From assembly GCF_019090095.1 (NCBI RefSeq), contig NZ_JAGQFP010000002.1:1736001-1800000 (forward strand): 64,000 nt of DNA, in the 5' to 3' direction. A model generated the notes under the pieces. The model was not told the origin of the DNA, made no database searches, and worked only from the letters and a program-made list of their open reading frames with translations. The DNA is from Stutzerimonas stutzeri. GTDB lineage: Bacteria; Pseudomonadota; Gammaproteobacteria; Pseudomonadales; Pseudomonadaceae. Below are positions 1 to 9,454 of the stretch, piece after piece. Numbering within the stretch: position 1 is the stretch's first letter; each line of letters starts with the position of its first letter. Made by a program: the position numbers and the translations under genes.

Positions 1-1
1 A

Positions 2-709
2 GGCAAGCCTCTGCAGGACATCGCCGGAAAGCCGATGATCCGCCACGTCTGGGAACAGGCCTGCCGTAGCGGAGCGCAGCGGGTCGTGGTGGCCACTGAT
101 GACGCTCGCATCCTTGAAGCCTGCGAGGGCTTTGGAGCGCAGGTGGTACTGACCGGTGTTGAGCACAATTCCGGGACCGATCGGCTCGCCGAAGTGGCAG
201 CCAAGCTGGGCTTGGCGGCAGACGCGATAGTGGTCAACGTGCAGGGCGACGAGCCGTTGATCCCCCCGGCGGTGATCGATCAGGTCGCGTGCAACCTTGC
301 AGCTCACCCCGAGGCTGCGATTGCCACGCTCGCCGAACCGATCGAGGACCCCCTCGCGTTGTTCAATCCGAACGTGGTGAAGGTGCTGAGCGATATCAAT
401 GGCTTGGCGTTGACGTTCAGCCGAGCGCCGCTACCTTGGGCGCGCGATGAGTTTGCCCTTGGTCGTGACGCCTTGCCCTCTGACGTTCCTTACCGCCGGC
501 ATATCGGTATTTATGCCTACCGAGCGGGATTCCTCGCTGATTTCGTTGCCTGGGGCCCGTGCTGGTTGGAGAACACCGAATGCCTCGAGCAGCTGCGTGC
601 GCTCTGGCACGGCAAACGCATACACGTCGCCGATGCGGTCGAGCCACCGCCTGCCGGAGTCGATACCGCTGAGGACCTCGAGCGCGTTCGTAAGCTGCTC
701 GGAGCCTGA
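2..709 (+). CDS. kdsB: 3-deoxy-manno-octulosonate cytidylyltransferase, 5' end outside window
   Basis: CMP-Kdo synthetase activates Kdo with CTP for lipopolysaccharide inner-core synthesis in the cytoplasm. The reading frame is open from base 2, so the gene begins upstream; 235 residues are visible and about 20 N-terminal residues, including the nucleotide-binding start, are missing compared with the usual length of about 254. Visible family motifs are [10 protein letters not shown] and [12 protein letters not shown], which bind the nucleotide and magnesium. The stop lies 2 bases before the GTG start of the phosphatase gene, so the two are probably co-transcribed with murB. The first ATG in view (base 35) is internal. 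Confidence 0.95.
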   Translation, partial: GKPLQDIAGKPMIRHVWEQACRSGAQRVVVATDDARILEACEGFGAQVVLTGVEHNSGTDRLAEVAAKLGLAADAIVVNVQGDEPLIPPAVIDQVACNLAAHPEAAIATLAEPIEDPLALFNPNVVKVLSDINGLALTFSRAPLPWARDEFALGRDALPSDVPYRRHIGIYAYRAGFLADFVAWGPCWLENTECLEQLRALWHGKRIHVADAVEPPPAGVDTAEDLERVRKLLGA

Positions 710-711
710 AC

Positions 712-1176
712 GTGAGGATTCTATTCGTCTGCATGGGCAACATATGCCGTTCGCCCACTGCTGAGGCTGTGTTTCGTAAATGCGTGCAGGACGCTCGGCT
801 GGAGAGCCATGTCAGCATCGACTCGGCCGGAACCGGTGGCTGGCATGTCGGCAAGGCACCGGATCAGCGTGCATGCCAGGCGGCCGCCCAGCGAGGTTAC
901 GATCTGAGTGCGCTTAAAGCGCGCCAGGTGGTTGTCGAGGACTTCAGGCGCTTCGACCTGATCCTCGCCATGGATCACGACAATCTGGATCGACTGCAAG
1001 CGCTGCGACCGTCGGATGCCTGTGCCGAGCTTGATCTCTTTCTGCGTCGGTACCGGCTGGGTGAGGATGCTGTACCTGATCCCTACTACGGAGGGGATGA
1101 AGGTTTCGAGCACGTGCTCGATCTGGTGGAGCGTGCGTCGAGAGCGCTGCTCGATGAGATCAAGGAGCGCCTGTGA
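712..1176 (+). CDS. Low molecular weight protein-tyrosine phosphatase
   Basis: A 154-residue cytoplasmic phosphatase of the arsenate-reductase-like LMW-PTP family. The P-loop signature C-X5-R-S is at residues 7-14 (CMGNICRS) and the general acid is Asp123 in DPYYGG, so both halves of the active site are intact. The start is GTG, supported by the immediate MRILFVCMGNICRSP alignment. Bacterial relatives such as Wzb or PtpA act on tyrosine kinases of polysaccharide export, but no kinase or capsule gene is nearby; here it lies between kdsB and murB and overlaps murB by 4 bases (GTGA), which suggests translational coupling. Its substrate cannot be read from the sequence. Confidence 0.93.
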   Translation: MRILFVCMGNICRSPTAEAVFRKCVQDARLESHVSIDSAGTGGWHVGKAPDQRACQAAAQRGYDLSALKARQVVVEDFRRFDLILAMDHDNLDRLQALRPSDACAELDLFLRRYRLGEDAVPDPYYGGDEGFEHVLDLVERASRALLDEIKERL

Positions 1177-2192
1177 GCCTGTCCGTCGAACAAAACCGTT
1201 CGCTCAAGGAGCTGAACACCTTCGGCGTCGAGGCCCGCAGCGCCTATTTCGCCGAAGCGCACGACGATCAACAGGTCGTCGAAGCGCTAGCCCAGGCGCA
1301 GGCGCTTGGCGTGCCGTTGCTGGTACTCGGCGGTGGCAGCAATCTGGTGCTCACCGAGGATGTGAACGCGTTGGTGCTGCGCATGGCCAGCCGAGGCATC
1401 CGAATACTCGAAGACGATGGTGAGCGTGCGGTGATCGAAGCGGAGGCTGGTGAGCCCTGGCACCCGTTCGTATTGCACAGTCTCAGCCTGGGGCTGTCCG
1501 GGTTGGAAAATCTCAGTCTCATTCCGGGAACCGTTGGCGCCGCGCCGATTCAGAACGTTGGCGCTTACGGTGTCGAAATCAAGGACGTTTTTGCCGGGCT
1601 GACAGCGCTGGATCGGCAAACCGGGCAGCTTGTCGAATTCGATCTGCAGGCGTGCCAGTTCGGCTACCGGGACAGTCTGTTCAAGCGTCAGGCTGGGCGC
1701 TACATCATTCTACGGGTTCGCTTCGCCCTGCAACGCAGCGCGAACCTCAAGCTCGAATACGGTCCCTTGCGCCAGTGGCTCCTTCAGCACGCGATTCAAT
1801 CCCCTACGCCGATCGACGTGAGTCGCGCCGTCTGCGCCATACGTAGTGAGAAACTCCCTGATCCCCAGCAGTTGGGAAATGCCGGCAGCTTCTTCAAGAA
1901 CCCGCTCGTATCCGGAGCAGTAGCCGCTGCCTTGAAACAACGCTTTGCCGATCTGGTTGCGTTTGCGCAGGACGACGGGCAGGTCAAGCTCGCGGCCGGC
2001 TGGCTCATCGAACAGGCTGGCTGGAAAGGTTACCGTCGCGGTGACGTGGGAGTGCATCGGCTGCAGGCTCTGGTGCTCGTCAACTATGGCCAGGCCACCG
2101 GTCATGACATTCTGCAGCTCGCCGCAGATATCCAGGCAGACGTCGCCAAGCAGTTTGGCGTGCAATTGGAAATCGAGCCCAACATCATCTGA
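1173..2192 (+). CDS. murB: UDP-N-acetylenolpyruvoylglucosamine reductase
   Basis: MurB is the FAD-dependent enzyme that reduces UDP-GlcNAc-enolpyruvate with NADPH to UDP-MurNAc, the second committed step of peptidoglycan synthesis. It is 339 residues, a type I MurB like that of E. coli. The FAD pyrophosphate loop GGGSN is at 53-57, the conserved YRDS at 165-168 carries the substrate-binding Arg166, the proton donor is Ser239 in GNAGSFFKNP, and Glu335 in the C-terminal LEIEPNII completes the catalytic set. The GTG start overlaps the stop of the phosphatase gene. About 266 non-coding bases and a hairpin separate it from the convergent rne gene. Confidence 0.96.
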   Translation: MSLSVEQNRSLKELNTFGVEARSAYFAEAHDDQQVVEALAQAQALGVPLLVLGGGSNLVLTEDVNALVLRMASRGIRILEDDGERAVIEAEAGEPWHPFVLHSLSLGLSGLENLSLIPGTVGAAPIQNVGAYGVEIKDVFAGLTALDRQTGQLVEFDLQACQFGYRDSLFKRQAGRYIILRVRFALQRSANLKLEYGPLRQWLLQHAIQSPTPIDVSRAVCAIRSEKLPDPQQLGNAGSFFKNPLVSGAVAAALKQRFADLVAFAQDDGQVKLAAGWLIEQAGWKGYRRGDVGVHRLQALVLVNYGQATGHDILQLAADIQADVAKQFGVQLEIEPNII

Positions 2193-2413
2193 AACGGGTT
2201 CGTTTGTCCGTGTTGCTGGTGTGGCCGGGGGCGGCCTGGTCTGGACCGCCTCGCAGCACCAGACTCGTTCACGGCGTCCCGGTATCGGCTGCGCCTGTTC
2301 GAGTAAGGTTCATTCGGGAAGTAAACCACGACTTCATCCGCTGCTAGGCGCGCATCAATCACAGGCGTTTGCCAATGAAGAATGTGTAACCCTTGTTCAG
2401 GACGGGATAGCGA

Positions 2414-2445
2414 AAAAAAGGGGATGCCGAAGCATCCCCTTTTTT
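2414..2445. terminator. Bidirectional intrinsic terminator between murB and rne
   Basis: A perfect 14-bp stem (an A run, four G, ATGC, with its complement) closes on a CGAA tetraloop and is flanked by A6 on one side and T6 on the other. It can therefore end transcripts from both directions. It lies 14 bases past the rne stop codon and 220 bases past murB, and is the natural shared end of these convergent genes. Confidence 0.9.
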
Positions 2446-2458
2446 GCTGGCACGTCTG

Positions 2459-5400
2459 TCAGTGATGACGTTTGGCGCCGTCCCGCTCGGAGGTGACTGT
2501 CGTCTCCTCGGGCTCGTCAGCGGCGGGCTTTAGCGGCTCCGCTTCCGGCTGAGTGGCGACGGGTTCCGCTGCTGCCTCCGGCTCTGCCTGCGGTTCGACC
2601 GTTACTGGCTCTGGCTGCGGGGCCGCTTCAGCGGTTACGTCGCGCGCTTGGCTGTCCGCTTCCACCGGCTGGGTGGTTTCGGCCTCAACGGTCGGCGCAC
2701 TGACTGCGACTTCGGGGCTGGCCAGCTCCTGGGTCACCTCGGTCGCGGGTGTTGCGGTTTTGGCTTCTGCCGCTTTCGCTTCAGCCTCGGCGGCCTCCTT
2801 GGCCAGGCGTTCCTGCTCGAGGCGGCGACGGCGGACTTCGCGAGGATCGTTAGGTGCACGACCGGATGCGGTTTGAGCCGGGGCCGCAGGCTCAGTCGGA
2901 GCCGGTGCGGGCTGCTCGATAGCCGGCGTGGCGGGTGCTTCGTCCACATCGCTTGGGCGTGCAGACTCTGGCTGGCCGAGCGGCTGAGTAGCAGGTTCTA
3001 CCGGTGCGGGTTCGACTGCGGGAGCGCTGGCCTCGGCCACTGGCTCCACTACCGGCTCTACGGCTGTTTCGTTCACCGGCGGGGTAGTCTTGGTCGACTC
3101 ATCGGCAGCTTCGATCGGCGCGGGCGTCTGCGAAGCTGGCTGATCGGCCGGCGTGGTGGTCACGGCCTCGGTGTCGGCCGTGTTTGCAGCAAGGGCTGCG
3201 GCAGTTGCCGCAATGGCGACTTGCTCGGACTTCACCGGTGCATTGCTTTCTTCGGCTTCGGCAGAACCCTCACCGGCCTCGGCGGCAATCTCGTTGCCGT
3301 TGGCATCGCGTTGGCGGTCGCGGCGGTTGCTACGACGACGCTGGCCGCGGGAGCGACGGCGTGGGCGGTCGTTACCTTCGGTCGAGTCCTGCTCGTCCTG
3401 CGCCGCCTCGGCGGTCTCTCCTTGCTGCAGTTCGTCCGCTTCTACGACCTGTTCAGCACGTGGCTCGCGAGGTTTGCGCTCTTCGCGAGGAGGCCGCGGT
3501 TTGCGCTCGCTGGCTTCTTCGCTGGTCGCTGCGGTTGGTGCAGTCTGGCTGGGTTCGTCCAGCGGTGCGCGCAGTTCACGTTTGCGCTCTTCGCGCGGCT
3601 GCCGGTCCTCGCGTGGGGCGCGTTCGCGGCGAGGTTGCGGCTGCGACGAGCTGTCATTGGTTTCGATCGGCTCACGGGCTTCGCGGGGCTCACGTGGCTT
3701 GCGCTCTTCGCGAGGCGGGCGTGCCTGACGCTCTTCACGAGCAGGGCGCTCTTCGCGTGGTTTGCGCTCCTCGTCGCGGTTGCTACGTGCATCGCGTCGG
3801 CGGTTCTGCTGGCGGCCACTGCGACGCTCGTCGTTGCGCGGCGGACGGCTGTTGCCGGCTGGCTTCTTCTCGACCTCGACGGCTGGGGTTTCCGGCTTGC
3901 CCGCAAAAAGGCCGACCAGCGACTTGACCAGGCCCTTGAACAGGCTGGGCTCCTGGACGCTGACCGTCGGTGCCTCTGCTGCAGCAGCGGGAACGGGGGC
4001 GGGCGCAGTACGTTGCGGTGCGGTTTTGACCGCCGCCTCCTGACGAACCAGGGTACGCGTCGAGCTGATCGGCTGAGCTTCCTCGGCCTCGGTCTGGCTC
4101 ATCTCGTAGCTGGCCTGTCCGGCGATGATCTCGGGGCTGTCGTCGCGCAAACGCTGCACCTCGAAGTGCGGCGTTTCGAGGTGATCGTCCGGCAGGATAA
4201 AGATGCGTGCACGGGTACGCAGCTCGATCTTGGTGATGGCGTTACGTTTTTCGTTGAGCAGGAACGCGGCTACCTGGAACGGCACGCGCGCACGAACTTC
4301 GGCGGTGCGGTCTTTGAGAGCTTCTTCCTCGATCAGGCGCAGGATGGCCAGCGATAGCGATTCGACGTCGCGGATGATGCCCTGGCCATTGCAGCGTGGG
4401 CATACGATGCCGCTGGTTTCGCCGAGGGAAGGGCGCAGGCGCTGGCGGGACATCTCCAGCAGACCGAAGCGCGATATGCGGCCAACTTGGATGCGTGCGC
4501 GGTCGGCCTCGAGCGCTTCGCGGACCTTTTCCTCAACGGCTCGCTGGTTCTTGGCCGGCGTCATGTCGATGAAGTCGATGACGATCAGGCCGCCAATGTC
4601 ACGCAGGCGCAGCTGGCGAGCGATCTCCTCGGCCGCTTCCAGGTTGGTCTGTAGCGCGGTTTCTTCAATGTCGCCGCCCTTGGTGGCGCGCGCCGAGTTG
4701 ATGTCGATCGACACCAGCGCTTCGGTCGGGTCGATGACGATCGAGCCGCCGGACGGCAATTTCACTTCGCGCTGGAAGGCGGTTTCGATCTGGCTTTCGA
4801 TCTGGAAGCGATTGAACAGTGGCACGCTGTCTTCGTACAGCTTGATCTTGCTGGCGTACTGCGGCATGACCTGCTGGATGAACGACAGTGCTTCGTCCTG
4901 GGCTTCGACGCTATCGATCAGTACTTCGCCGATGTCCTGGCGCAAATAGTCGCGGATGGCGCGGATGATGACGTTCGATTCCTGATAGATCAGGAAGGGC
5001 GCGGGCCGACCCTGGGATGCGTCTTTTACCGCGGCCCAGAGTTGCAGCAGGTAGTCGAGGTCCCACTGCATTTCTTCACTGGAGCGGCCGAGGCCGGCAG
5101 TGCGAACGATGAGCCCCATATCAGCCGGAACGTTGAGGCCGTTCAAGGCTTCACGAAGTTCGTTGCGCTCTTCGCCTTCGATCCGGCGGGAGATGCCTCC
5201 CGCACGCGGGTTGTTGGGCATCAGTACGAGATAGCGACCGGCCAGACTGATGAAAGTGGTCAGGGCAGCGCCCTTGTTGCCGCGCTCTTCCTTTTCGACC
5301 TGGACGATGACTTCCTGGCCTTCGCTCAGAACGTCCTTGATATTGACGCGGCCTTCGGGGGCCTTCCTGAAGTACTCGCGGGAAATTTCCTTGAGAGGGA

Positions 5401-5602
5401 GGAAGCCATGGCGGTCGGCACCGAAGTCCACGAAGGCGGCTTCTAGACTGGGTTCGACGCGGGTGATCTTGCCTTTGTAGATGTTGGCTTTTTTCTGTTC
5501 GCGGGCACCGGACTCGATATCGAGATCGAATAGGCGCTGGCCATCTACCAGTGCGACACGCAACTCTTCGGGCTGAGTTGCGTTAATTAGCATTCTTTTC
5601 AT
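2459..5602 (-). CDS. rne: Ribonuclease E
   Basis: The essential endoribonuclease of mRNA decay and rRNA/tRNA processing and scaffold of the RNA degradosome; 1047 residues from the conserved start [10 protein letters not shown] (an upstream in-frame ATG would add 16 non-conserved residues). The S1 domain covers about 38-120, followed by the 5'-sensor and DNase I-like parts. Catalytic Asp300 (VSIDINSAR) and Asp343 (VIDFIDM) match E. coli Asp303 and Asp346, and the zinc-link CPRC is near 400. From about 530 on the protein is low-complexity: an arginine-rich block with repeated [13 protein letters not shown] units, [16 protein letters not shown], then Pro/Ala/Glu-rich sequence and an [15 protein letters not shown] segment. 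These resemble short linear motifs that bind RNA and degradosome partners in P. aeruginosa. Confidence 0.97.
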   Translation of the reverse strand: MKRMLINATQPEELRVALVDGQRLFDLDIESGAREQKKANIYKGKITRVEPSLEAAFVDFGADRHGFLPLKEISREYFRKAPEGRVNIKDVLSEGQEVIVQVEKEERGNKGAALTTFISLAGRYLVLMPNNPRAGGISRRIEGEERNELREALNGLNVPADMGLIVRTAGLGRSSEEMQWDLDYLLQLWAAVKDASQGRPAPFLIYQESNVIIRAIRDYLRQDIGEVLIDSVEAQDEALSFIQQVMPQYASKIKLYEDSVPLFNRFQIESQIETAFQREVKLPSGGSIVIDPTEALVSIDINSARATKGGDIEETALQTNLEAAEEIARQLRLRDIGGLIVIDFIDMTPAKNQRAVEEKVREALEADRARIQVGRISRFGLLEMSRQRLRPSLGETSGIVCPRCNGQGIIRDVESLSLAILRLIEEEALKDRTAEVRARVPFQVAAFLLNEKRNAITKIELRTRARIFILPDDHLETPHFEVQRLRDDSPEIIAGQASYEMSQTEAEEAQPISSTRTLVRQEAAVKTAPQRTAPAPVPAAAAEAPTVSVQEPSLFKGLVKSLVGLFAGKPETPAVEVEKKPAGNSRPPRNDERRSGRQQNRRRDARSNRDEERKPREERPAREERQARPPREERKPREPREAREPIETNDSSSQPQPRRERAPREDRQPREERKRELRAPLDEPSQTAPTAATSEEASERKPRPPREERKPREPRAEQVVEADELQQGETAEAAQDEQDSTEGNDRPRRRSRGQRRRSNRRDRQRDANGNEIAAEAGEGSAEAEESNAPVKSEQVAIAATAAALAANTADTEAVTTTPADQPASQTPAPIEAADESTKTTPPVNETAVEPVVEPVAEASAPAVEPAPVEPATQPLGQPESARPSDVDEAPATPAIEQPAPAPTEPAAPAQTASGRAPNDPREVRRRRLEQERLAKEAAEAEAKAAEAKTATPATEVTQELASPEVAVSAPTVEAETTQPVEADSQARDVTAEAAPQPEPVTVEPQAEPEAAAEPVATQPEAEPLKPAADEPEETTVTSERDGAKRHH

Positions 5603-6090
5603 GTAGTACCGTCGGTTTCCAGGGCAGCGGAAACGGCGTTCGGCACACACGACTCTCGCGGTCGGTGTCAGGTGAGTCAGGAATGGTTGTAAGGCACTCC
5701 AGTGTCCAGCGATGTGAGGCCAGTTGGGCCAGCGTCGCGACGACGTCTCCTGCTTGCTGTCGGAACAGAAGCAATGGTTCGGGAGGAGGAATCAGCAATC
5801 GGTAGCGGACGGAATGAAGCGTCTATGAAAGCCTTTGCTACGCACTCCGATGGCTGTACATCTCCACCCAACACTCATACTTTGAAAATCGGGTGCCGCT
5901 CGCAGAATCCGGGAGCGGGTTATCGATTATCGCGATTCCCCAGCGGGGGCACGCATCATGTCTTCAAGGCTTGTTTCGGTGCTTCTGCTGCTTGAGAGAA
6001 GCGCCGTCGGACGGCCTCACGTCCTCGAACATTGCTGAGCCGGGAAGGGCGGTTTCGCTGTCATTCCTCGGCCTGGCCACTTTTGGCGGC
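5603..6090 (-). other. Long 5' untranslated leader of rne
   Basis: No convincing gene lies in the 550 bases between rne and rluC. If the promoter at 6097-6125 is used, rne mRNA carries a leader of about 490 bases. In E. coli the rne leader is the site where RNase E regulates its own mRNA, and a separate conserved leader structure, rne-II, has been described upstream of rne in pseudomonads. The position and annotation fit that element, but I have not folded or aligned the leader. Confidence 0.6.
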
Positions 6091-6096
6091 GTTTGG

Positions 6097-6125
6097 ACTA
6101 TAACAGTAATGTTTAAGTGCTTCAA
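6097..6125 (-). promoter_or_regulatory. Sigma-70 promoter of rne
   Basis: Read on the minus strand, TTGAAG (6125-6120) is separated by exactly 17 bases from TATAGT (6102-6097), a good match to TTGACA-17-TATAAT. It points toward rne and would start transcription near 6090. It lies only about 30-50 bases from the rluC start on the opposite strand. Confidence 0.7.
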
Positions 6126-6140
6126 ATCAGGGAAAATTGA

Positions 6141-6146
6141 TATCAT
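6141..6146 (+). promoter_or_regulatory. Possible -10 element of rluC (leaderless start)
   Basis: TATCAT ends 6 bases before the rluC ATG at 6153, so a transcript from it would begin at or next to the start codon. No good -35 is present at 16-18 bases and no Shine-Dalgarno sequence precedes the ATG. The call rests on the -10-like hexamer and its spacing alone. Confidence 0.35.
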
Positions 6147-6152
6147 CGCCGG

Positions 6153-7106
6153 ATGACCAATACCCCTTCCCAGACTTCCGGCGTGCAAATGCTCGAGGTC
6201 TCGCCGGAGCTTGCCGGCCAACGTATCGACAACTTTTTGCGTACCCAGCTCAAGGGTGTGCCCAAGACCCTGATCTACCGCATCCTGCGAAAGGGGGAAG
6301 TGCGGGTGAACAAGGGGCGCATCAAACCCGAGTACAAGCTCCAGGCCGGCGACGTGGTGCGTGTGCCGCCGCTTCGGCTGCCCGAGCGCGATGAGGCGGT
6401 GCCTCTGGCTCAGGGGCTGCTGGAGCGCCTCGAGGCAGCCATCGTCTATGAAGACAAGGCGCTTATCGTCCTCAACAAGCCAGCAGGGATCGCGGTGCAC
6501 GGCGGTAGTGGACTGAGCTTCGGTGTCATCGAGGCGCTGCGTCAGCTGCGCCCTGACGCTAAGGAGCTCGAATTGGTACATCGTCTGGATCGGGATACGT
6601 CCGGATTGCTGATGGTTGCCAAGAAGCGCAGCATGTTGCGTCACCTGCATCAGGCGTTGCGCGGCGATGGCGTGGACAAGCGGTATATGGCGCTTGTGCG
6701 TGGCCGCTGGGACGCCGGCAAAAAGCAGGTCAGCGCTCCTTTGCTGAAGAATACGCTGCGTTCCGGGGAGCGGATGGTCGAGGTCACTGAGGAGGGCAAG
6801 GAGGCGCTGACGCTTTTTCGTGTCCTGCGCCGCTTCGGTGATTTCGCCACACTGGTCGAAGCCAAGCCGGTAACCGGTCGCACGCACCAGATCCGCGTAC
6901 ATGCCCGTCACGCCGGCCACAGCATTGCAGGCGACAGTAAGTATGGCGATGAAGAATTTACCGGCGTGATTCGAGAGCTGGGCGGTAAACGGTTGTTCCT
7001 GCATGCCTATGCGCTGAAGGTGCCTTTGCCCGAAGGCGGCGAACTCAGTCTGGAAGCGCCGGTCGATGATGTCTGGGCGCGGACGCTGGAGCGGCTGAGT
7101 GAGTAA
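6153..7106 (+). CDS. rluC: 23S rRNA pseudouridine(955/2504/2580) synthase
   Basis: RluC isomerises three uridines of 23S rRNA to pseudouridine near the peptidyl transferase centre. The 317-residue protein has an N-terminal S4-type RNA-binding region (about 21-80, [13 protein letters not shown] through KLQAGD) and an RluA-type catalytic domain with the motif HRLDRDTSG, where Asp146 is the nucleophile. The later GRTHQIRVH motif is also present. The start ATG has no clear ribosome-binding site. The gene is divergent from rne, a pairing shared with E. coli, and overlaps the next gene by 8 bases. Confidence 0.95.
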   Translation: MTNTPSQTSGVQMLEVSPELAGQRIDNFLRTQLKGVPKTLIYRILRKGEVRVNKGRIKPEYKLQAGDVVRVPPLRLPERDEAVPLAQGLLERLEAAIVYEDKALIVLNKPAGIAVHGGSGLSFGVIEALRQLRPDAKELELVHRLDRDTSGLLMVAKKRSMLRHLHQALRGDGVDKRYMALVRGRWDAGKKQVSAPLLKNTLRSGERMVEVTEEGKEALTLFRVLRRFGDFATLVEAKPVTGRTHQIRVHARHAGHSIAGDSKYGDEEFTGVIRELGGKRLFLHAYALKVPLPEGGELSLEAPVDDVWARTLERLSE

Positions 7107-7785
7107 GTACGAGCTGCTGATCTTCGACTGGGACGGGACTCTGGTGGATTCGATCGGGCGTATCGTCGAATCCATTTCCGCCGCCGCTGCCAGCTGTGAT
7201 CTGCCCGCGCTTGATGAGCATGCCATCAAGGGAATCATTGGTCTGGGGCTGCCAGAAGCGATCGCTGCGCTGTATCCCCACGTAACCGATACCCGAACGG
7301 CCGAGGCGTTTCGTCGTGCCTATGCCGATCACTACCTCTCGCTTGAGGTCGAGCCGTCGGCGCCCTATCCGGGCGTGGTGTCGGCTTTGCAAGAATTTCG
7401 CGATCGCGGGCACCTGCTTGCCGTGGCTACCGGGAAAGGGCGGCGTGGATTGGATCGAGTGCTTGCGGGCCAAGGGTGGAGCGATTACTTCGACGTGACC
7501 CGCTGCGCCGATGAAACAGCAAGCAAGCCCGATCCGCTGATGCTTCAGGAGATTCTGTCGCATTGTGGCGTGCGGCCGGAGCGGGCGCTGATGATCGGTG
7601 ACTCGGTGTTCGATCTGGAGATGGCCCGTCGAGCCGGCATCGACAGCGTTGCGGTCTCCTACGGTGCTCAACCGCTGGAGGTGTTGCGGGCATGCTCGCC
7701 GTGTCTAACCATCACACATTTTTCGGAGCTCAGTGACTGGCTGTGCTCCGCTGACTCGGTTGTTGAGGTCGCATATGTCGGATGA
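7099..7785 (+). CDS. HAD superfamily hydrolase (phosphoglycolate phosphatase-like)
   Basis: A 228-residue haloacid dehalogenase-type phosphatase. Motif I is DWDGTLVDS at about residues 10-18, with the nucleophilic Asp and the second Asp two residues on; motif II lies in the [10 protein letters not shown] stretch and motif III/IV is SKPDP followed by [17 protein letters not shown] helical cap domain sits between motifs I and II (subclass IA, like Gph). The GTG start overlaps the end of rluC and the gene overlaps sppA by 11 bases. Related enzymes hydrolyse phosphoglycolate, pyrophosphate or nucleotides; the substrate here is unknown. Confidence 0.88.
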   Translation: MSKYELLIFDWDGTLVDSIGRIVESISAAAASCDLPALDEHAIKGIIGLGLPEAIAALYPHVTDTRTAEAFRRAYADHYLSLEVEPSAPYPGVVSALQEFRDRGHLLAVATGKGRRGLDRVLAGQGWSDYFDVTRCADETASKPDPLMLQEILSHCGVRPERALMIGDSVFDLEMARRAGIDSVAVSYGAQPLEVLRACSPCLTITHFSELSDWLCSADSVVEVAYVG

Positions 7786-8758
7786 ATGGAAAGCGCCTGT
7801 GAACGATGCGCAGGAGGATCGCAACAGCTGGCGGTTGCTGGAGAAGACGATGCTGGCCGGTGTGCAGGAGCAGCGGCGAGCTCGGCGCTGGGGGATATTC
7901 TTCAAGCTGTTGACGTTCGTTTATCTCTTCGGTGCGCTGCTGATGTTCTCGCCACTGTTGCACCTGGGAGAGGGCAAGGCTGCGAGCGGTGGTCATACCG
8001 CGGTGGTCAACGTTCGCGGGATGATTGCCGATGACGAGCCTGCAAGTGCCGACAATATCATTGGGGCGCTGCGGTCGGCATTTGAGGACGCCAACACCAA
8101 GGGCGTGGTCCTGCGCATCAACAGTCCGGGCGGCAGTCCGGTGCAGTCAGGATATATCTACGACGAGATCCGCCGGCTGCGAGGGGAATATCCGGACATC
8201 AAGGTCTATGCCGTCATTACCGATCTGGGGGCGTCGGGCGCCTATTACATCGCCAGCGCAGCGGATGAAATATATGCCGACAAATCGAGTCTGGTTGGCT
8301 CGATAGGTGTCACGGCAGCCACCTTCGGCTTCGTCGAGACCATGGACAAGCTGGGTGTGGAGCGACGGGTTTATACCTCGGGCGAACACAAGGCGTTTCT
8401 GGATCCGTTCCAGCCGGAAAAGCCGGAGGAGACGAAGTTCTGGCGCGAGGTCTTGGCTACCACGCATCGGCAGTTCATCGAGAGCGTCAAGCAGGGGCGT
8501 GGCGATCGGTTGCAGGTCGCCGGGCATCCTGAACTGTTTTCCGGGCTTGTCTGGTCCGGCGAGCAGGCGCTCGAGCTCGGCCTTATCGATGGTCTCGGCA
8601 GTACCGGGTCGGTTGCGCGTGACGTGATTGGCGAGGCGCAGCTGGAGGACTTCACGGTGAAGGACTCCGCTCTGGACCGTTTCACCAAGAAGCTGGGCGC
8701 CAGCATCGGCGCTCAGTTGGGCCTGTGGATGGGGCTTCAGGGGCCGCAGCTGCGCTAG
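7775..8758 (+). CDS. sppA: Signal peptide peptidase SppA, short form (S49 family)
   Basis: An inner-membrane serine protease that degrades signal peptides left after protein export. From the ATG at 7775 (preceded by GAGG) it is 327 residues: a cytoplasmic N-terminus, one transmembrane helix at about 40-62, then the periplasmic S49 domain. The catalytic dyad can be placed at Ser154 (LGASGAYYIAS) and Lys206 (SGEHKAFLDPF). It is half the length of E. coli SppA and so resembles the single-domain, oligomeric type. Its start lies inside the 3' end of the HAD gene. Confidence 0.92.
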   Translation: MSDEWKAPVNDAQEDRNSWRLLEKTMLAGVQEQRRARRWGIFFKLLTFVYLFGALLMFSPLLHLGEGKAASGGHTAVVNVRGMIADDEPASADNIIGALRSAFEDANTKGVVLRINSPGGSPVQSGYIYDEIRRLRGEYPDIKVYAVITDLGASGAYYIASAADEIYADKSSLVGSIGVTAATFGFVETMDKLGVERRVYTSGEHKAFLDPFQPEKPEETKFWREVLATTHRQFIESVKQGRGDRLQVAGHPELFSGLVWSGEQALELGLIDGLGSTGSVARDVIGEAQLEDFTVKDSALDRFTKKLGASIGAQLGLWMGLQGPQLR

Positions 8759-8772
8759 CGCCGCGGCGCCTG

Positions 8773-9351
8773 TCAGGGCACTTCGACACCGGCCTGATTG
8801 AGCATCTCCACCAGTCGGATCAGGGGCAAGCCAATCAGGCTGGTCGCGTCGGTCCCTTCGGTGGCCTTGAACAGGCTGATCCCCAGGCCTTCTGCCTTGA
8901 AGCTGCCCGCACAATCATAGGGTTGCTCGGCTTTCAGGTAGCGCTCGATCTGTTGCTCGCTGAGTGAGCGGAAGTGGACGGTGAACCGGATGCAGTCGAT
9001 CTCGGCGTGGCCGGTTCGGCTGTCCAGCAGTGCGAGCCCGGTCAGAAAGCTGATGCTTTTCCCGCTGCTGTGCTGCAGCTGCAGCTTTGCCCGCTCGAAC
9101 GTGTAGGGTTTGCCAACGATGCCGTGCTCGGAGACGGCCACCTGGTCTGACCCGATGATCAGGTGTTCCGGGTAATGTCCGGCCAATGCTCGAGCTTTTT
9201 CGAGAGCAAGGCGGCGCACCAGTTGTTCCGGCTGCTCGCCAGGATGCGCCGTCTCGTCGATGTCAGGGGCGGCGCAATCGAAGGCAACGTGCAGGCGCGA
9301 CAGCAGTTCACGTCGATAAGGGGAGCTCGATGCCAGCAGAAGACGGCGCAT
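8773..9351 (-). CDS. 7-methyl-GTP pyrophosphatase, Maf family (YceF)
   Basis: A 192-residue Maf-type nucleotide pyrophosphatase. The N-terminal ASSSPYRRELL motif, CAAPDIDE and IIGSDQVAV are the conserved phosphate- and metal-binding segments. The whole sequence aligns closely in memory with E. coli YceF, which hydrolyses m7GTP, rather than with YhdE, which acts on dTTP and UTP. The start chosen (9351) has an AAGGAAG ribosome-binding site; an upstream ATG would add 16 residues. It is convergent with sppA and divergent from yceD, the same yceF/yceD-rpmF neighbourhood as in E. coli. Confidence 0.9.
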   Translation of the reverse strand: MRRLLLASSSPYRRELLSRLHVAFDCAAPDIDETAHPGEQPEQLVRRLALEKARALAGHYPEHLIIGSDQVAVSEHGIVGKPYTFERAKLQLQHSSGKSISFLTGLALLDSRTGHAEIDCIRFTVHFRSLSEQQIERYLKAEQPYDCAGSFKAEGLGISLFKATEGTDATSLIGLPLIRLVEMLNQAGVEVP

Positions 9352-9416
9352 TTTCTTCCTTTTATATAGGTGTCCGATCGGTGGTCGGCGGACAGTCATT
9401 GTGCGGCTGAATTCCT

Positions 9417-9445
9417 TTGACAGTCGAGGGGCGCATCCCTAGAAT
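9417..9445 (+). promoter_or_regulatory. Near-consensus sigma-70 promoter of yceD-rpmF-plsX-fab operon
   Basis: TTGACA (9417-9422), a 17-base spacer and TAGAAT (9440-9445) differ from consensus by a single base. The expected start point near 9452 is only 2-4 bases before the yceD ATG at 9455, with no room for a ribosome-binding site. Confidence 0.85.
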
Positions 9446-9454
9446 GCCGCGCTT

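Noticed and set aside
2648..4357. 569-residue open frame on the plus strand opposite rne
   Set aside because: It mirrors the low-complexity 3' half of rne, has cysteine/arginine/leucine-rich meaningless sequence and no family resemblance; a product of GC-rich codon bias.
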